In this document: positions 31,951-40,447 of the stretch, piece by piece
Layout of the letters: the number at the start of each line of letters is the position of its first letter
How positions within the stretch are numbered: position 1 is the first letter of the stretch
NCBI GenBank assembly: GCA_016191845.1
Contig: JACPVF010000003.1
Coordinates: 1-64,000 of the forward strand
DNA from: Chloroflexota bacterium
GTDB lineage: Bacteria > Chloroflexota > Anaerolineae > Anaerolineales > Villigracilaceae
DNA: 64,000 nucleotides
Direction of reading: 5' to 3'
Program-made: the position numbers and the translations under genes
Notes under the pieces: generated by a model
Database searches by the model: none
What the model saw: only the letters and a program-made list of their open reading frames with translations
What the model was told of the DNA's origin: nothing

Positions 31951-32730
31951 ATGCACGAACGCTTATCCTTCTACGTCCATCGCGACAGTCCGCTCCACCG
32001 CCTGAACCCGCTGACCAAGCTGACGATGGTCTTCGCGTTCATCCTGCTCTCGTTCGGCAGCCCGTGGTACTGGACCCCGCACATCCTGATCGTGCTGGTC
32101 ATCCTCCCGTTGAGTTTCATTGGGCGGGTCCAGCGCGAGTACCTGCTGACCGCCGCCCGACTGATCTTCCCCGCAGCAGGTTTCCTGTTCCTCATGCAAT
32201 CCTTGTTCCAGCCCATCGGTCAGACGGTCTGGTTCCGCTGGTGGGTGTTGGAGGTGACACATGAAGCGGTGGCCTTCGCCTTCGTCAACGCCGCGCGCAT
32301 CATCGTGATGGTCTCGTCGTTCACCCTGCTGCTGCTCACCACCCATCCCAGCGAGTTGATGAGCGACTTAACCCGCCGCGGCCTGCCCAGTCAGTTCGCC
32401 TATGTGATCATCTCCACGCTGCAGATCATTCCGCAGATGCAGGCCAAGGCCCAGACCATTATCGCCGCCCAGCGCTCGCGCGGACTTGACACTCAGAGCA
32501 GTTTCGTCAAGCGCGTCGGCGCGCTGGTCCCGCTGGTGGGTCCACTGGTGTTCGGTTCGCTGGTCGAGGTCGAGGAACGCGCCATTGCCATCGAGGCGCG
32601 CGGATTCACGTCCTCTCACGCCAAGACCTCCCTGCGCGAAATCCCCGACTCCCGCTTCGACCAGATCCTGCGCGGGGCTCTCATCGTATCCGTCCTCCTT
32701 GCTTTTGTGTCCCGACTATGGCTATCGTAA
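31951..32730 (+). CDS. ecfT: ECF transporter transmembrane component EcfT
   Basis: The 259-aa membrane protein carries the two coupling motifs of EcfT in its C-terminal half, AQRSRGLD and AIEARGF (x-A-R-G), which dock on the ATPases. An N-terminal HRLNPLTKL is also typical. It overlaps ecfA1 by 13 nt. A TATAAT at 31903-31908 without a clear -35 lies upstream. Confidence 0.94.
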   Translation: MHERLSFYVHRDSPLHRLNPLTKLTMVFAFILLSFGSPWYWTPHILIVLVILPLSFIGRVQREYLLTAARLIFPAAGFLFLMQSLFQPIGQTVWFRWWVLEVTHEAVAFAFVNAARIIVMVSSFTLLLLTTHPSELMSDLTRRGLPSQFAYVIISTLQIIPQMQAKAQTIIAAQRSRGLDTQSSFVKRVGALVPLVGPLVFGSLVEVEERAIAIEARGFTSSHAKTSLREIPDSRFDQILRGALIVSVLLAFVSRLWLS

Positions 32731-33557
32731 CCCTGCAAAACGTCACCTACAAATATCCGCTCACCGAAGCGCCCGTCCTGCAAAACGTGAATCTGCAGGT
32801 CAACGAAGGCGAGTTCGTGGCTGTCATCGGGCCGAACGGCGCAGGCAAATCCACGTTGTGTTATACGCTGGCGGGATTCGTCCCACACTTCTTCAAGGGC
32901 GAGTTGACGGGCATCGTCGAAGTGGCGGGCGTCGAGACGCATCAGTCCTCGCTCAATGAGTGGGTGCTAAACGTCGGCCTGGCCTTCCAAAATCCGTTCA
33001 ACCAGATCAGCGGCGCGAAGTACACCGTCTTCGAAGAAATTGCCTTCGGCCTGGAAAACATCGGCGTGCCGCGCGGGGAAATGAAGCCCCGCGTGGAAAA
33101 GGCCCTGGCCCTGACGGGCATCTCCGACCTGGCCGACCGCTCCCCCTACTCCCTTTCGGGCGGACAGCAACAGCGCGTGGCCCTGACCTCGATCCTGGTC
33201 ATGGAGCCCAAGGTACTCGTCCTCGACGAGCCGACCTCGCAGATGGACCCGATCGGCACTCGCGAAGTCTTCGGCGTGATCCGCACGATGGCCGAGCGCG
33301 GCATGACCGTGGTGCTGGCCGAGCACAAGGTGGAATGGATTGCCGCCTTCGCCGACCGCGTGGTGGCGCTCAAGGACGGTCAGGTTCTGCTGGATGGCAA
33401 GCCGGGCGAGGTGCTGACCTCTCCCCTGCTGGAGGAGGCGGGCTTCGGCATTTCGCGCTACACGTCCACGGCGCGCAAGGCAAAGGAAATGGGCCTGTGG
33501 AAGAAGGACCAACTGCCCGTCACGTTGGAAGAGGCGGTGGAAGGATTCCGCTCATGA
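32718..33557 (+). CDS. ecfA1: ECF transporter ATPase EcfA1
   Basis: The 279-aa ABC ATPase has Walker A GPNGAGKST, Q-loop AFQNPFNQI, signature LSGGQQQRVAL, Walker B VLVLDEPTSQMDP and the switch His in LAEHKVEW. All catalytic parts are intact. It is the first of the ATPase pair, coupled to ecfT by a 13-nt overlap and to ecfA2 by ATGA. Confidence 0.95.
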   Translation: MAIVTLQNVTYKYPLTEAPVLQNVNLQVNEGEFVAVIGPNGAGKSTLCYTLAGFVPHFFKGELTGIVEVAGVETHQSSLNEWVLNVGLAFQNPFNQISGAKYTVFEEIAFGLENIGVPRGEMKPRVEKALALTGISDLADRSPYSLSGGQQQRVALTSILVMEPKVLVLDEPTSQMDPIGTREVFGVIRTMAERGMTVVLAEHKVEWIAAFADRVVALKDGQVLLDGKPGEVLTSPLLEEAGFGISRYTSTARKAKEMGLWKKDQLPVTLEEAVEGFRS

Positions 33558-34351
33558 ACATCATCATCAGGGACCTTCGTTTCACCTATCCCACGGGCTT
33601 GGAAGCCCTGCGCGGCATCTCACTGACCATCGCCCCGGGCGAGCAAGTCGCCATCGTCGGGCAGAACGGCGCAGGCAAGACCACCCTCGTCAAGCACTTG
33701 AACGGACTGTTGCAACCCACCCAGGGTTCAGTCCATATTGGCGATTGGGACACGCGTCAGCATCCCGTCTCGAAACTGGCGGTGCGCGTCGGCTACGTTT
33801 TCCAGAATCCTGACGAGCAATTGTTCTCGCAGAACGTCGGCATGGAAGTGGCTTTCGGACCGAAGAATCTCGGCTACCCTGCCGAGAAAGTGGATGCACT
33901 GGTTAAGGACGCGCTGGCGCTGACCGAACTAAGCGAAAAGACCGAGACCAATCCCTACGACCTCTCGTCCACCTGGCGCAAGATGGTGGCGCTGGCCTCG
34001 ATCATTTCGATGGACACGGATATCGTCATCCTTGACGAACCGACCACGGGCCAGGATGCCGTCAACGTGCGGCGCATCGCCCACGTGATCGCGGCCCTGC
34101 GCGAACGCGGCAAGACCGTCATCACCATCACGCACGATATCGATTTCTGCGCCGAGAACTTCGAGCGCGTCATCGCCATGTCACAGGGGCAGATCCTGCT
34201 GGATGGCCCTGCCAACGAGGTGCTGGGACAAGAGGAAATCCTCGCTACGACTTACGTCGACCCGCCGCAATTGACCCGTCTTGGCCTGCGGCTTGGATTA
34301 AAAGAAACCGTCAGAAACCAGGAAGAATTTCTGACGGCCATCCGAAAATGA
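33554..34351 (+). CDS. ecfA2: ECF transporter ATPase EcfA2 with degenerate signature motif
   Basis: The 265-aa product has Walker A GQNGAGKTT, Q-loop VFQNPDEQLF, Walker B DIVILDEPTTGQD and the switch His in ITHDIDF, but the ABC signature LSGGQ is replaced by LSSTWRKM. One of the two ATP sites of the A1/A2 dimer thus lacks a normal signature, which predicts asymmetric ATP hydrolysis. The start ATG overlaps the ecfA1 stop. The frame is open far upstream, but that is the antisense-like shadow of ecfA1. Confidence 0.93.
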   Translation: MNIIIRDLRFTYPTGLEALRGISLTIAPGEQVAIVGQNGAGKTTLVKHLNGLLQPTQGSVHIGDWDTRQHPVSKLAVRVGYVFQNPDEQLFSQNVGMEVAFGPKNLGYPAEKVDALVKDALALTELSEKTETNPYDLSSTWRKMVALASIISMDTDIVILDEPTTGQDAVNVRRIAHVIAALRERGKTVITITHDIDFCAENFERVIAMSQGQILLDGPANEVLGQEEILATTYVDPPQLTRLGLRLGLKETVRNQEEFLTAIRK

Positions 34352-34359
34352 CTTTGTAG

Positions 34360-34386
34360 GGGCGAGCGGCTCGCTCGCCCTTTTTG
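34360..34386 (+). terminator. Terminator of the ECF operon
   Basis: GGGCGAGC / GCTCGCCC with TTTTT. It is part of the GTAGGGGC repeat family. Confidence 0.8.
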
Positions 34387-34393
34387 TTCATCA

Positions 34394-34424
34394 GGGCGAC
34401 CCGACGGGTCGCCCCTATTTTTTA
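34394..34424 (+). terminator. Second, tandem terminator hairpin
   Basis: GGGCGACCCG / CGGGTCGCCC followed by CTATTTTTT, abutting the stop of the convergent PPC gene. Confidence 0.7.
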
Positions 34425-34810
34425 TATACGACCAATTCCTCGTAACCCGAATCGACGGCGAATTGCCGTTTATAGACCACATCTTCGAAAGCAGCCAACA
34501 CCATCTCGGCAGTGGTGTAGATTTTACAGCCTGAGACGAGGTGCCCGCCCGTCGTCACACCATCGCCATCGGAGATGGCAATATGCAGGTGCGAGCCGTG
34601 GACCGAGACCGTACCCGTCATCGAGACGATCTCGAAATGACCATCATATTCGTTGTAATGGTCGCGGTTCGCCAGGCGTAGCGTGGCATGCGTCAGGCTG
34701 CCCACGGCGGACAGGATGCAGCCCGCTTCGATATGTTTCTCGTGGACGAAGGTCTCGATCTCATCGAACAGGTCCTGGCCCAGGCTGAGGCGGAAGGTGT
34801 GGATTTGCAT
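34415..34810 (-). CDS. PPC-domain (DUF296) protein
   Basis: The 131-aa protein follows the PPC/DUF296 pattern: a FRLSLGQDLFDEIETF start, then CILSAVGSLTHATLR, and the metal-like HGSHLHIAISDGDG with GGHLVSGCKIYTTAEMVL. In bacteria these single-domain proteins form trimers and may bind nucleotides or DNA; the function is not settled. It is complete and stands downstream of a GTAGGGGC hairpin. Confidence 0.92.
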   Translation of the reverse strand: MQIHTFRLSLGQDLFDEIETFVHEKHIEAGCILSAVGSLTHATLRLANRDHYNEYDGHFEIVSMTGTVSVHGSHLHIAISDGDGVTTGGHLVSGCKIYTTAEMVLAAFEDVVYKRQFAVDSGYEELVVYKK

Positions 34811-34820
34811 GAAGGCTCCG

Positions 34821-34849
34821 GTAGGGGCGACCCGTCAGGTCGCCCCTAC
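34821..34849. repeat. GTAGGGGC/GCCCCTAC hairpin
   Basis: GTAGGGGCGACC and GGTCGCCCCTAC, a perfect 12-bp inverted repeat between the PPC gene and the first DUF4173 gene. Confidence 0.7.
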
Positions 34850-34853
34850 AATG

Positions 34854-36461
34854 TTAATCGTAATAATACGAGCAGGAGAAATCTGCGCCCGACGGGGTGG
34901 TGACCGTGACGGGATAATCGGTTTTGTTCAATTTGAACTTGTCGAGCGAGGATTTGACGGAGCCGAGCGCCTGGTCCGCGTAGAAGCGTGAGAGGTGGAA
35001 TCCCTGCCAGGGGATGTCGCGGCTGTCCTGGGTGCGCTCATAACGGATACAGGCTAGGGCGGCGCCCAGCTTCTCTTTGACGGGGGCAGGCGTGGACGAG
35101 GCTCGGTAGGCATCCACCAAGGCGGGCACGGCGTCGTCGGAAAGATCCAGGAAGTAGGACGAGTCCAATTCGACGCGGCTAAAATCGTCCTGGGCCTTCG
35201 TCTGTCCGCGCAACTCACGCTGGACGTTTTGTTTCACGATGAAGGCGTCCACATTGAGCAGACTGAGCGAGACGGCAAATCCCAGCGCGGCGATGACAGC
35301 AGCCAGCGCGAAGGCGCGCTCGCGGCGCAGGATCTCGAGCACGAGGGTGACCACCAGCAGCAGGCCGATCCAGATCAGGAAGACATGGGTGTAGGTGCGC
35401 AGACGGGAGAAACCGTAGGCCGATTCATATAGGACCAGGCGCTGGTACGCCGACACCAACATGACCAGTACGAGGATCACCAGCCCCACCCCCAGCCCCG
35501 AGAAGGTGCGACGCTGTCCCTCGCTCTCGCGGCGCGTGACCCCGCTCAGGCTGAGCAGCATCAACAGGGTGAAGAAGGCCACGGTGCATAACTCACCGAA
35601 CCCGCGCACGGCATATTCCGAGTAGGTGTACCCGTCGATGTGGATGTTGGCGTTCCCGCCGAAGAAATATTGGAACTGGACGATCACGAAGGAGAGGAAC
35701 AGAGCAAAGACGCTGCCCAGCACAATGGCCGCTTCGGTGAAACCGAGGAAGGGCGCAAAAAGGGGCTTGTCCTCGCCGAGCAGCTTCTCGTCGGTGGAGC
35801 GGGTCGCGGCATGCAGGAAGGTCCCTGCCAGCAGGTAGCCTCCGATCAGGATATAGATGGCGCGGAAGATGTACTCAGGCAGTTTCTCGAGCCTGAACAA
35901 CTCGATGAACTTTTGAAGCTGGTTCCCGAAGACCACGTCCGCCGAAGAGAGCAGGGAGGCGAAGATCGCCACAATCGGCAGGGCGATCAGCAGTCCGCGC
36001 AGGATGGGCCAGATGGGCGTGGACTTCTTCGCCACGCCGCTCTCCGCCTGGGCCTTGCGGACCTCCGCCATGAAGGCGATCGGCTTCGACAGTTGGCTGG
36101 CGATCAGCGAGAAGGCGTTCTTGAAGTAGTCGCTCAGGCTGTACTGCATCCAGCGCCCGCCCAGGTAGGTCACCGCAAAGACACTCATCGCGGTCAGGGT
36201 CAGGGTGTAGGCGAGGAAGGCGGTCAGCGGTTCCTGCCGCACGAAGGAAATGACGGCAAAAAAGGCCAGTGGCACCAGCAGCCACAGACTGCGCGGTGCA
36301 GGGCGAAGTCCATTCGAAAGCAGCAGGTACAGTCCGCCGACCATACACAGGGTCACAAAAATGGCGAAATTGATTCCCGCAGGCTTCATCCAAAACAGGA
36401 AGTCAAAGGCCCAGCCGAGCGCCAGGGCCACGATCCACAAACGGTTGGGATGTTGATTCAT
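34854..36461 (-). CDS. DUF4173/DUF4153 membrane protein, copy 1
   Basis: The 535-aa protein has about 12 hydrophobic segments in two groups and a soluble C-terminal tail. Conserved landmarks shared with the paralogue at 36543 include QYFFGGNANIHIDGYTYSEY, AVRGFGELCTVAFF and an NVDAFIVKQNV segment. The function is unknown. The two copies lie in tandem on the same strand with an 81-nt gap, which indicates a local duplication. Confidence 0.85.
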   Translation of the reverse strand: MNQHPNRLWIVALALGWAFDFLFWMKPAGINFAIFVTLCMVGGLYLLLSNGLRPAPRSLWLLVPLAFFAVISFVRQEPLTAFLAYTLTLTAMSVFAVTYLGGRWMQYSLSDYFKNAFSLIASQLSKPIAFMAEVRKAQAESGVAKKSTPIWPILRGLLIALPIVAIFASLLSSADVVFGNQLQKFIELFRLEKLPEYIFRAIYILIGGYLLAGTFLHAATRSTDEKLLGEDKPLFAPFLGFTEAAIVLGSVFALFLSFVIVQFQYFFGGNANIHIDGYTYSEYAVRGFGELCTVAFFTLLMLLSLSGVTRRESEGQRRTFSGLGVGLVILVLVMLVSAYQRLVLYESAYGFSRLRTYTHVFLIWIGLLLVVTLVLEILRRERAFALAAVIAALGFAVSLSLLNVDAFIVKQNVQRELRGQTKAQDDFSRVELDSSYFLDLSDDAVPALVDAYRASSTPAPVKEKLGAALACIRYERTQDSRDIPWQGFHLSRFYADQALGSVKSSLDKFKLNKTDYPVTVTTPSGADFSCSYYYD

Positions 36462-36542
36462 GATGCATCTCCTCGAAGGATTTCGAACAGGATAGGCCCG
36501 CAGGACTTGCGGAGACTCTCAAAAGGTATCAAAAATTGGATT

Positions 36543-38117
36543 TTAATCTCCAGACAGGTCCTCACAGAAATAGACCCGATTTCCCGGAGTACGCACCCGT
36601 CCAGCTCCACCGAAAAATTTGTAGTGGTAATCAGCTAATTGGGCCTGTACCTTCTGAAGAGCCCGTCCAGCCATCCAATCAGAACCGTGAAAAGCCCGCC
36701 AATCCTCATTGACATAGGCATCCAGTGCCGTCTGCTGACAAACTAAGGCGGCCCCCACCCCCTCTTTAATTTCGGAAGGAAGAGTCGGGGAAAGGAACTC
36801 GTCCACCAAAGCAGGGGCGGCGTCTGATGAGAGCGAAGCCAGGTGTGACACATTGAAATGCTTCCCCTGCAATGCACGCCAGACATTATGGTGGACGATA
36901 GTCCCATCCACGTTCATCAGGCTGATGGTCAGCGCAAAGCCAAGGGAGGCCAGCACCGCTGCAAAGGCAAAATGGCGCTGACGGTCCAGGGCTTCCAGGA
37001 CGACAACTATGATGAGAAGAATCCCCAGCCAGATCATGAACACAAGCGGATACAGGCGCAGGCGCGAATATCCGTGCCAGTCGATCGCCAACATCAGGCG
37101 CTGATAGGCCGAGATTAGAATTACAATCACCAAACCGACAACGCCGATGTTAAGCCCGGAATAAATACGTTTTTGCATCCTCCCTTCAAAACGGGTAAGA
37201 GAACTCAGTCCAAGAATCAGGACCAAGCTGGAAAATGCCACTGTAACCAATTCGTTGAATCCGCTGCGGGCATAAGAGGAATAAGTGACCTGCGACATGT
37301 TGATATTCGCATTGCCACCGAAGAAATAACGAAACTGGATGACAACAAAGAACCCAAAAAGCAGGATGATACTGCCCAATACGATGGAGGACTCTGTAAA
37401 ACTCAGGCGTTGAATCACTATTTTTTGTTCCGTATTGGTCTCTTGATTATTGGAACCGATGGAAGTCTGGTACAAGACGCCAGAAATGCTATACGCATAA
37501 ACAAGGATCAAGATAAAACGGACTGCGCGTTCGGCAACGATGGAAAAATCAAATAAGCCAAAAAACTCTTTTATTTTTTGAGCAAAGATCAAATCGGCCG
37601 AAGAAAGGAGTGAGCCAAATAAAAACAGGATGGGGGTAGCGATCAGAATACCGCGTAGGACAGGTTTAATTGCCTCGAAGGAACTCGCATTGCCTGTCTC
37701 CTTTTGTATGTCGTGAACCCGCACAATATATTCCAAAGGCGTCGTGAGCAATGCGGATATGACCTTTGCCGCCCCCTTCAAATAATCCCACAAGCGGTAT
37801 TGGAGCCAATTTCCTTCCAGATAGGTGTTGATTAGAATGCCAAGCGGGAACAAGGTAAACGTATAAGCTAGAAATGCGGAAAGCGGCTCGCGCCGCAAAA
37901 CGGTCATTAGCAGGAAAAAAGCCAGGGGAAGAAGCAGCCACAGGCTGGCTCGGGCAGGGCGAAACCCAGCGGAGAGGAGCAACAGGGTCCCAGCAACCAG
38001 ACACAAGGTCAGGAAGATGACGTAGTTGATTCCCATTGCACTGGACCAGAATAGGAGGTCGGCAGCCCATCCAAGCAGGAGGGCAGTCAGCCAGAGACGA
38101 GTCGAGTATTTTTCCAT
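36543..38117 (-). CDS. DUF4173/DUF4153 membrane protein, copy 2
   Basis: The 524-aa paralogue of the gene at 34854 has the same helix layout and the conserved QFRYFFGGNANINMSQVTYS, ARSGFNELVTVAF and NVDGTIVHHNV segments. It is clearly more AT-rich in its DNA than its neighbour, so the two copies have evolved at different base composition. The function is unknown. Confidence 0.85.
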   Translation of the reverse strand: MEKYSTRLWLTALLLGWAADLLFWSSAMGINYVIFLTLCLVAGTLLLLSAGFRPARASLWLLLPLAFFLLMTVLRREPLSAFLAYTFTLFPLGILINTYLEGNWLQYRLWDYLKGAAKVISALLTTPLEYIVRVHDIQKETGNASSFEAIKPVLRGILIATPILFLFGSLLSSADLIFAQKIKEFFGLFDFSIVAERAVRFILILVYAYSISGVLYQTSIGSNNQETNTEQKIVIQRLSFTESSIVLGSIILLFGFFVVIQFRYFFGGNANINMSQVTYSSYARSGFNELVTVAFSSLVLILGLSSLTRFEGRMQKRIYSGLNIGVVGLVIVILISAYQRLMLAIDWHGYSRLRLYPLVFMIWLGILLIIVVVLEALDRQRHFAFAAVLASLGFALTISLMNVDGTIVHHNVWRALQGKHFNVSHLASLSSDAAPALVDEFLSPTLPSEIKEGVGAALVCQQTALDAYVNEDWRAFHGSDWMAGRALQKVQAQLADYHYKFFGGAGRVRTPGNRVYFCEDLSGD

Positions 38118-38224
38118 GAAGCGTCCTTTTTGTTTCCCAAACTGACGAACGCACGAATAAAACGGGGATTTGCAAGGATTATATTCAGATTAAATTACAG
38201 AAAGATTAGAGTTTAATCTACCTA

Positions 38225-38253
38225 TTGACATCCAATTTGAAATATGACATACT
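38225..38253 (+). promoter_or_regulatory. Promoter of the small ORF
   Basis: A perfect TTGACA (38225-38230), 17 nt and CATACT (38248-38253). The start is expected near 38260, giving a leader of about 53 nt. Confidence 0.65.
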
Positions 38254-38312
38254 ACCTTCACTGCTCACGGGGGACCCACAATTCAATTGCCATCCTATGA
38301 AAGGAGGAGGTG

Positions 38313-38369
38313 ATGTCTAACATGGATAGTAGTATGCAACCCAGCGCTGTGGCATCCCTCCTCAAGTAA
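38313..38369 (+). CDS. Putative 18-aa small protein or leader peptide
   Basis: MSNMDSSMQPSAVASLLK is preceded by AAAGGAGGAGGTG, a nearly full match to the anti-Shine-Dalgarno, and by a consensus promoter. The end of the ORF falls in the left arm of a hairpin, GCGCTGTGGC / GCCACAGCGC (38345-38386), and a second hairpin, GAATGCCATCC / GGATGGCATTC, lies at about 38393-38418. No plus-strand gene follows for 1.2 kb, so it is not an ordinary leader of a downstream gene. The product is unrecognised. Confidence 0.55.
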   Translation: MSNMDSSMQPSAVASLLK

Positions 38370-38392
38370 GAAGGAAGCCACAGCGCCCACGA

Positions 38393-38418
38393 ATGCCATC
38401 CGCAAGGATGGCATTCTG
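38393..38418. terminator. Hairpin after the small ORF, also at the pfkA 3' end
   Basis: GAATGCCATCC / GGATGGCATTC, 11 bp, 4-nt loop. A clear T-run is missing on both strands, so it may be a processing or weak termination site. Confidence 0.45.
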
Positions 38419-38420
38419 GC

Positions 38421-39506
38421 TTAAACCTCATCCCCAAAGAAAATCCCCATCCCGCGCGCGGTGACCACCGCGTCGCCATGCACATCCACCCGCTTGGGAA
38501 CCGCCAACGCCTCAGCCAGGGAAATATCCGTAATCTGCGAGCGGACCAGCGCCACCATGCGGTCGAAACCGCCCGCAGCCGCCAGCCGCACCGCCGCCGC
38601 TCCATAACGGGTGGCCAGCCAACGGTCGAAGGCGGTGGGCGTTCCGCCGCGCTGGACATGCCCCAGCACGGTCACGCGCGTTTCGACGCCCTGTTTTTCG
38701 AGATACTCCCCCACCGTTTGCCCGATTCCACCCAGGCGTGGGACGTAGATCTCATCCCCGCCCCGCGAAAAGACCTGACTCCCACCCCAAGGCTTGGCTC
38801 CCTCGGACACGGCCAGGATGCTGAAGTAGCTGCCGCGCTCCACGCGCTGGCGGACCTTGGCCAGGATGGTCTCGTACTTGAAGGGGATTTCAGGGATCAG
38901 GATCACGTCCGCGCCGCCCGAGACACCCGCCTGCAAGGCGATGAACCCCGCGTCGCGGCCCATCAACTCGACCACCATCACGCGGTGATGGGATTCAGCC
39001 GTGGTGTGCAGGCGGTCGATGGCCTCGGTGGCTATGTTCAGGGCGGTGTCGAAACCGAAAGTGACCTCCGTACCGCCGATGTCGTTGTCGATGGTCTTGG
39101 GCACGCCGATGACGGGCACACCGCGTTCGTACAATTCGTGCGCGATGTGCAGGGTGCCGTCGCCGCCCAGGACGATCAATGCATCAAGTCCCAGGCGCTG
39201 GATGCCCTTGACGATCTCCTCGGACACATCGATGGTGACCTCTTTGCCGTCGCGGATGACCTTGCGCGCATAGGGATTCCCGCGATTGGCCGCGCCGAGG
39301 ATGGTCCCGCCGCGCGGAAGGATTCCACGCACATCGTTCAAGCCCAGGGGAAGGATGCCGTTATCCCCCAGGAAGCCGTCATATCCATCGCGGATGCCGA
39401 ACACTTCACAGCCATATTGCAGGATGGCCGTTTTCGTTACCGCGCGGATGACCGCATTCAACCCTGGAGCGTCCCCGCCACCCGTCAAAACACCGATTCT
39501 TTTCAT
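38421..39506 (-). CDS. pfkA: 6-phosphofructokinase, group III type
   Basis: The 361-aa enzyme shows the PFKA family motifs TGGGDAPGLNAVIRA, VLGGDGTLHIA, PKTIDNDIGGTEVTFGFDTA with the catalytic Asp, and ELMGRDAGFIAL. GGDGT (Gly) is the ATP-type residue, whereas PKTIDND (Lys) is the type seen in pyrophosphate enzymes. This combination is found in mixed group III PFKs, so the phosphoryl donor is uncertain. It catalyses the committed step of glycolysis. It is monocistronic. Confidence 0.95.
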   Translation of the reverse strand: MKRIGVLTGGGDAPGLNAVIRAVTKTAILQYGCEVFGIRDGYDGFLGDNGILPLGLNDVRGILPRGGTILGAANRGNPYARKVIRDGKEVTIDVSEEIVKGIQRLGLDALIVLGGDGTLHIAHELYERGVPVIGVPKTIDNDIGGTEVTFGFDTALNIATEAIDRLHTTAESHHRVMVVELMGRDAGFIALQAGVSGGADVILIPEIPFKYETILAKVRQRVERGSYFSILAVSEGAKPWGGSQVFSRGGDEIYVPRLGGIGQTVGEYLEKQGVETRVTVLGHVQRGGTPTAFDRWLATRYGAAAVRLAAAGGFDRMVALVRSQITDISLAEALAVPKRVDVHGDAVVTARGMGIFFGDEV

Positions 39507-39562
39507 GGTTCGACCTCCACAGGTAAGTTAGTCCTATCATACTCCAATCGCGTCATGCTTTC

Positions 39563-39591
39563 TTGCGTTCCCACTTCAATACTCATATAAT
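39563..39591 (+). promoter_or_regulatory. Promoter of the DUF2085 gene, probably leaderless
   Basis: TTGCGT (39563-39568), 17 nt and TATAAT (39586-39591); the ATG at 39599 lies 7 nt after the -10 box and has no Shine-Dalgarno. Confidence 0.75.
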
Positions 39592-39598
39592 GTGACCA

Positions 39599-40438
39599 AT
39601 GCAGTCTCAATCCAATCCTCCCCGTTTCAATGCCGTACTGCGCTGGATCATTCCGCTGGCGGCGACCCTGGCGCTGGCGGCCTGGTTCTACATCGCCCCA
39701 CCAGGCCTCCTCGGCAAAGCGGACGCCGTCGGATACGCCGTCTGTCACCGCATCGACGAACGCTCCTTCCACGTCTTCGGGCGGCAGCTTCCGCTGTGCG
39801 CGCGCTGCACGGGCGAGTTCAACGCCGCAGCCATCGCGCTGATCTTCCAGGGCTTCGTCAGCTGCAGGCGGAATAAACTCCCCTCGCGCGGGATCCTGGC
39901 TGTGATGGTGGTCTTCTTCCTGGCCTTCGCCGTGGATGGCTCCAACTCGTATCTGTACCTGCTCAAGCAGAGTTCCCCGGGCATTCTGGATGCCATCCCC
40001 AACTTGTACGTCCCCAACAACACGCTGCGCCTGTTCACGGGTAGCGGCATGGGCATCGCGCTGGCGGCCGTGCTCTACCCCATCGTCCAGCAGACGATCT
40101 GGCGCGAAAGCGATGAGCGTCCCGCCCTGGGATGGAAATCCTTCGGCATTCTGACCGCCATCGTCCTCATCGTGGACCTGTTGGTGTTGACCGACAGCCC
40201 GATCGTGCTCTACCCCGTAGCCATCCTGAGCACGCTCGGCGTCCTGGGTCTGCTGACGATGGTCTTCAGCATCCTGTGGATGATCATCATGCGGACCGAA
40301 AACTCCTTCGATACCCTCGGCCAACTCTGGCTGTCTGGTGCGGCGGGCCTGACCCTGGCATTGCTGCTCATCGTGGGCATCGACCTTTTCCGTTACACGA
40401 TCACGGGTACGTGGAGCGGATTCCCTGGACTCGGATAG
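39599..40438 (+). CDS. DUF2085 membrane protein
   Basis: The 279-aa protein has about seven helices and the DUF2085 signature VCHRIDERSFHVFGRQLPLC then ARCTGEF, a Cys/His/Arg cluster near the membrane surface that may bind a metal. The function is unknown. It is followed after 9 nt by the DUF4126 gene, so the two form an operon. Confidence 0.9.
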   Translation: MQSQSNPPRFNAVLRWIIPLAATLALAAWFYIAPPGLLGKADAVGYAVCHRIDERSFHVFGRQLPLCARCTGEFNAAAIALIFQGFVSCRRNKLPSRGILAVMVVFFLAFAVDGSNSYLYLLKQSSPGILDAIPNLYVPNNTLRLFTGSGMGIALAAVLYPIVQQTIWRESDERPALGWKSFGILTAIVLIVDLLVLTDSPIVLYPVAILSTLGVLGLLTMVFSILWMIIMRTENSFDTLGQLWLSGAAGLTLALLLIVGIDLFRYTITGTWSGFPGLG

Positions 40439-40447
40439 GAGATTTCC

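Noticed and set aside
32960-33553. Extension of ecfA2 upstream to give 463 aa
   Set aside because: It overlaps the intact ecfA1 gene in another frame; ABC homology starts at ATG 33554.
35640-36638. Plus-strand open frame of 332 codons
   Set aside because: Antisense to the DUF4173 gene; Gln/Glu/Arg-rich without any recognisable domain.
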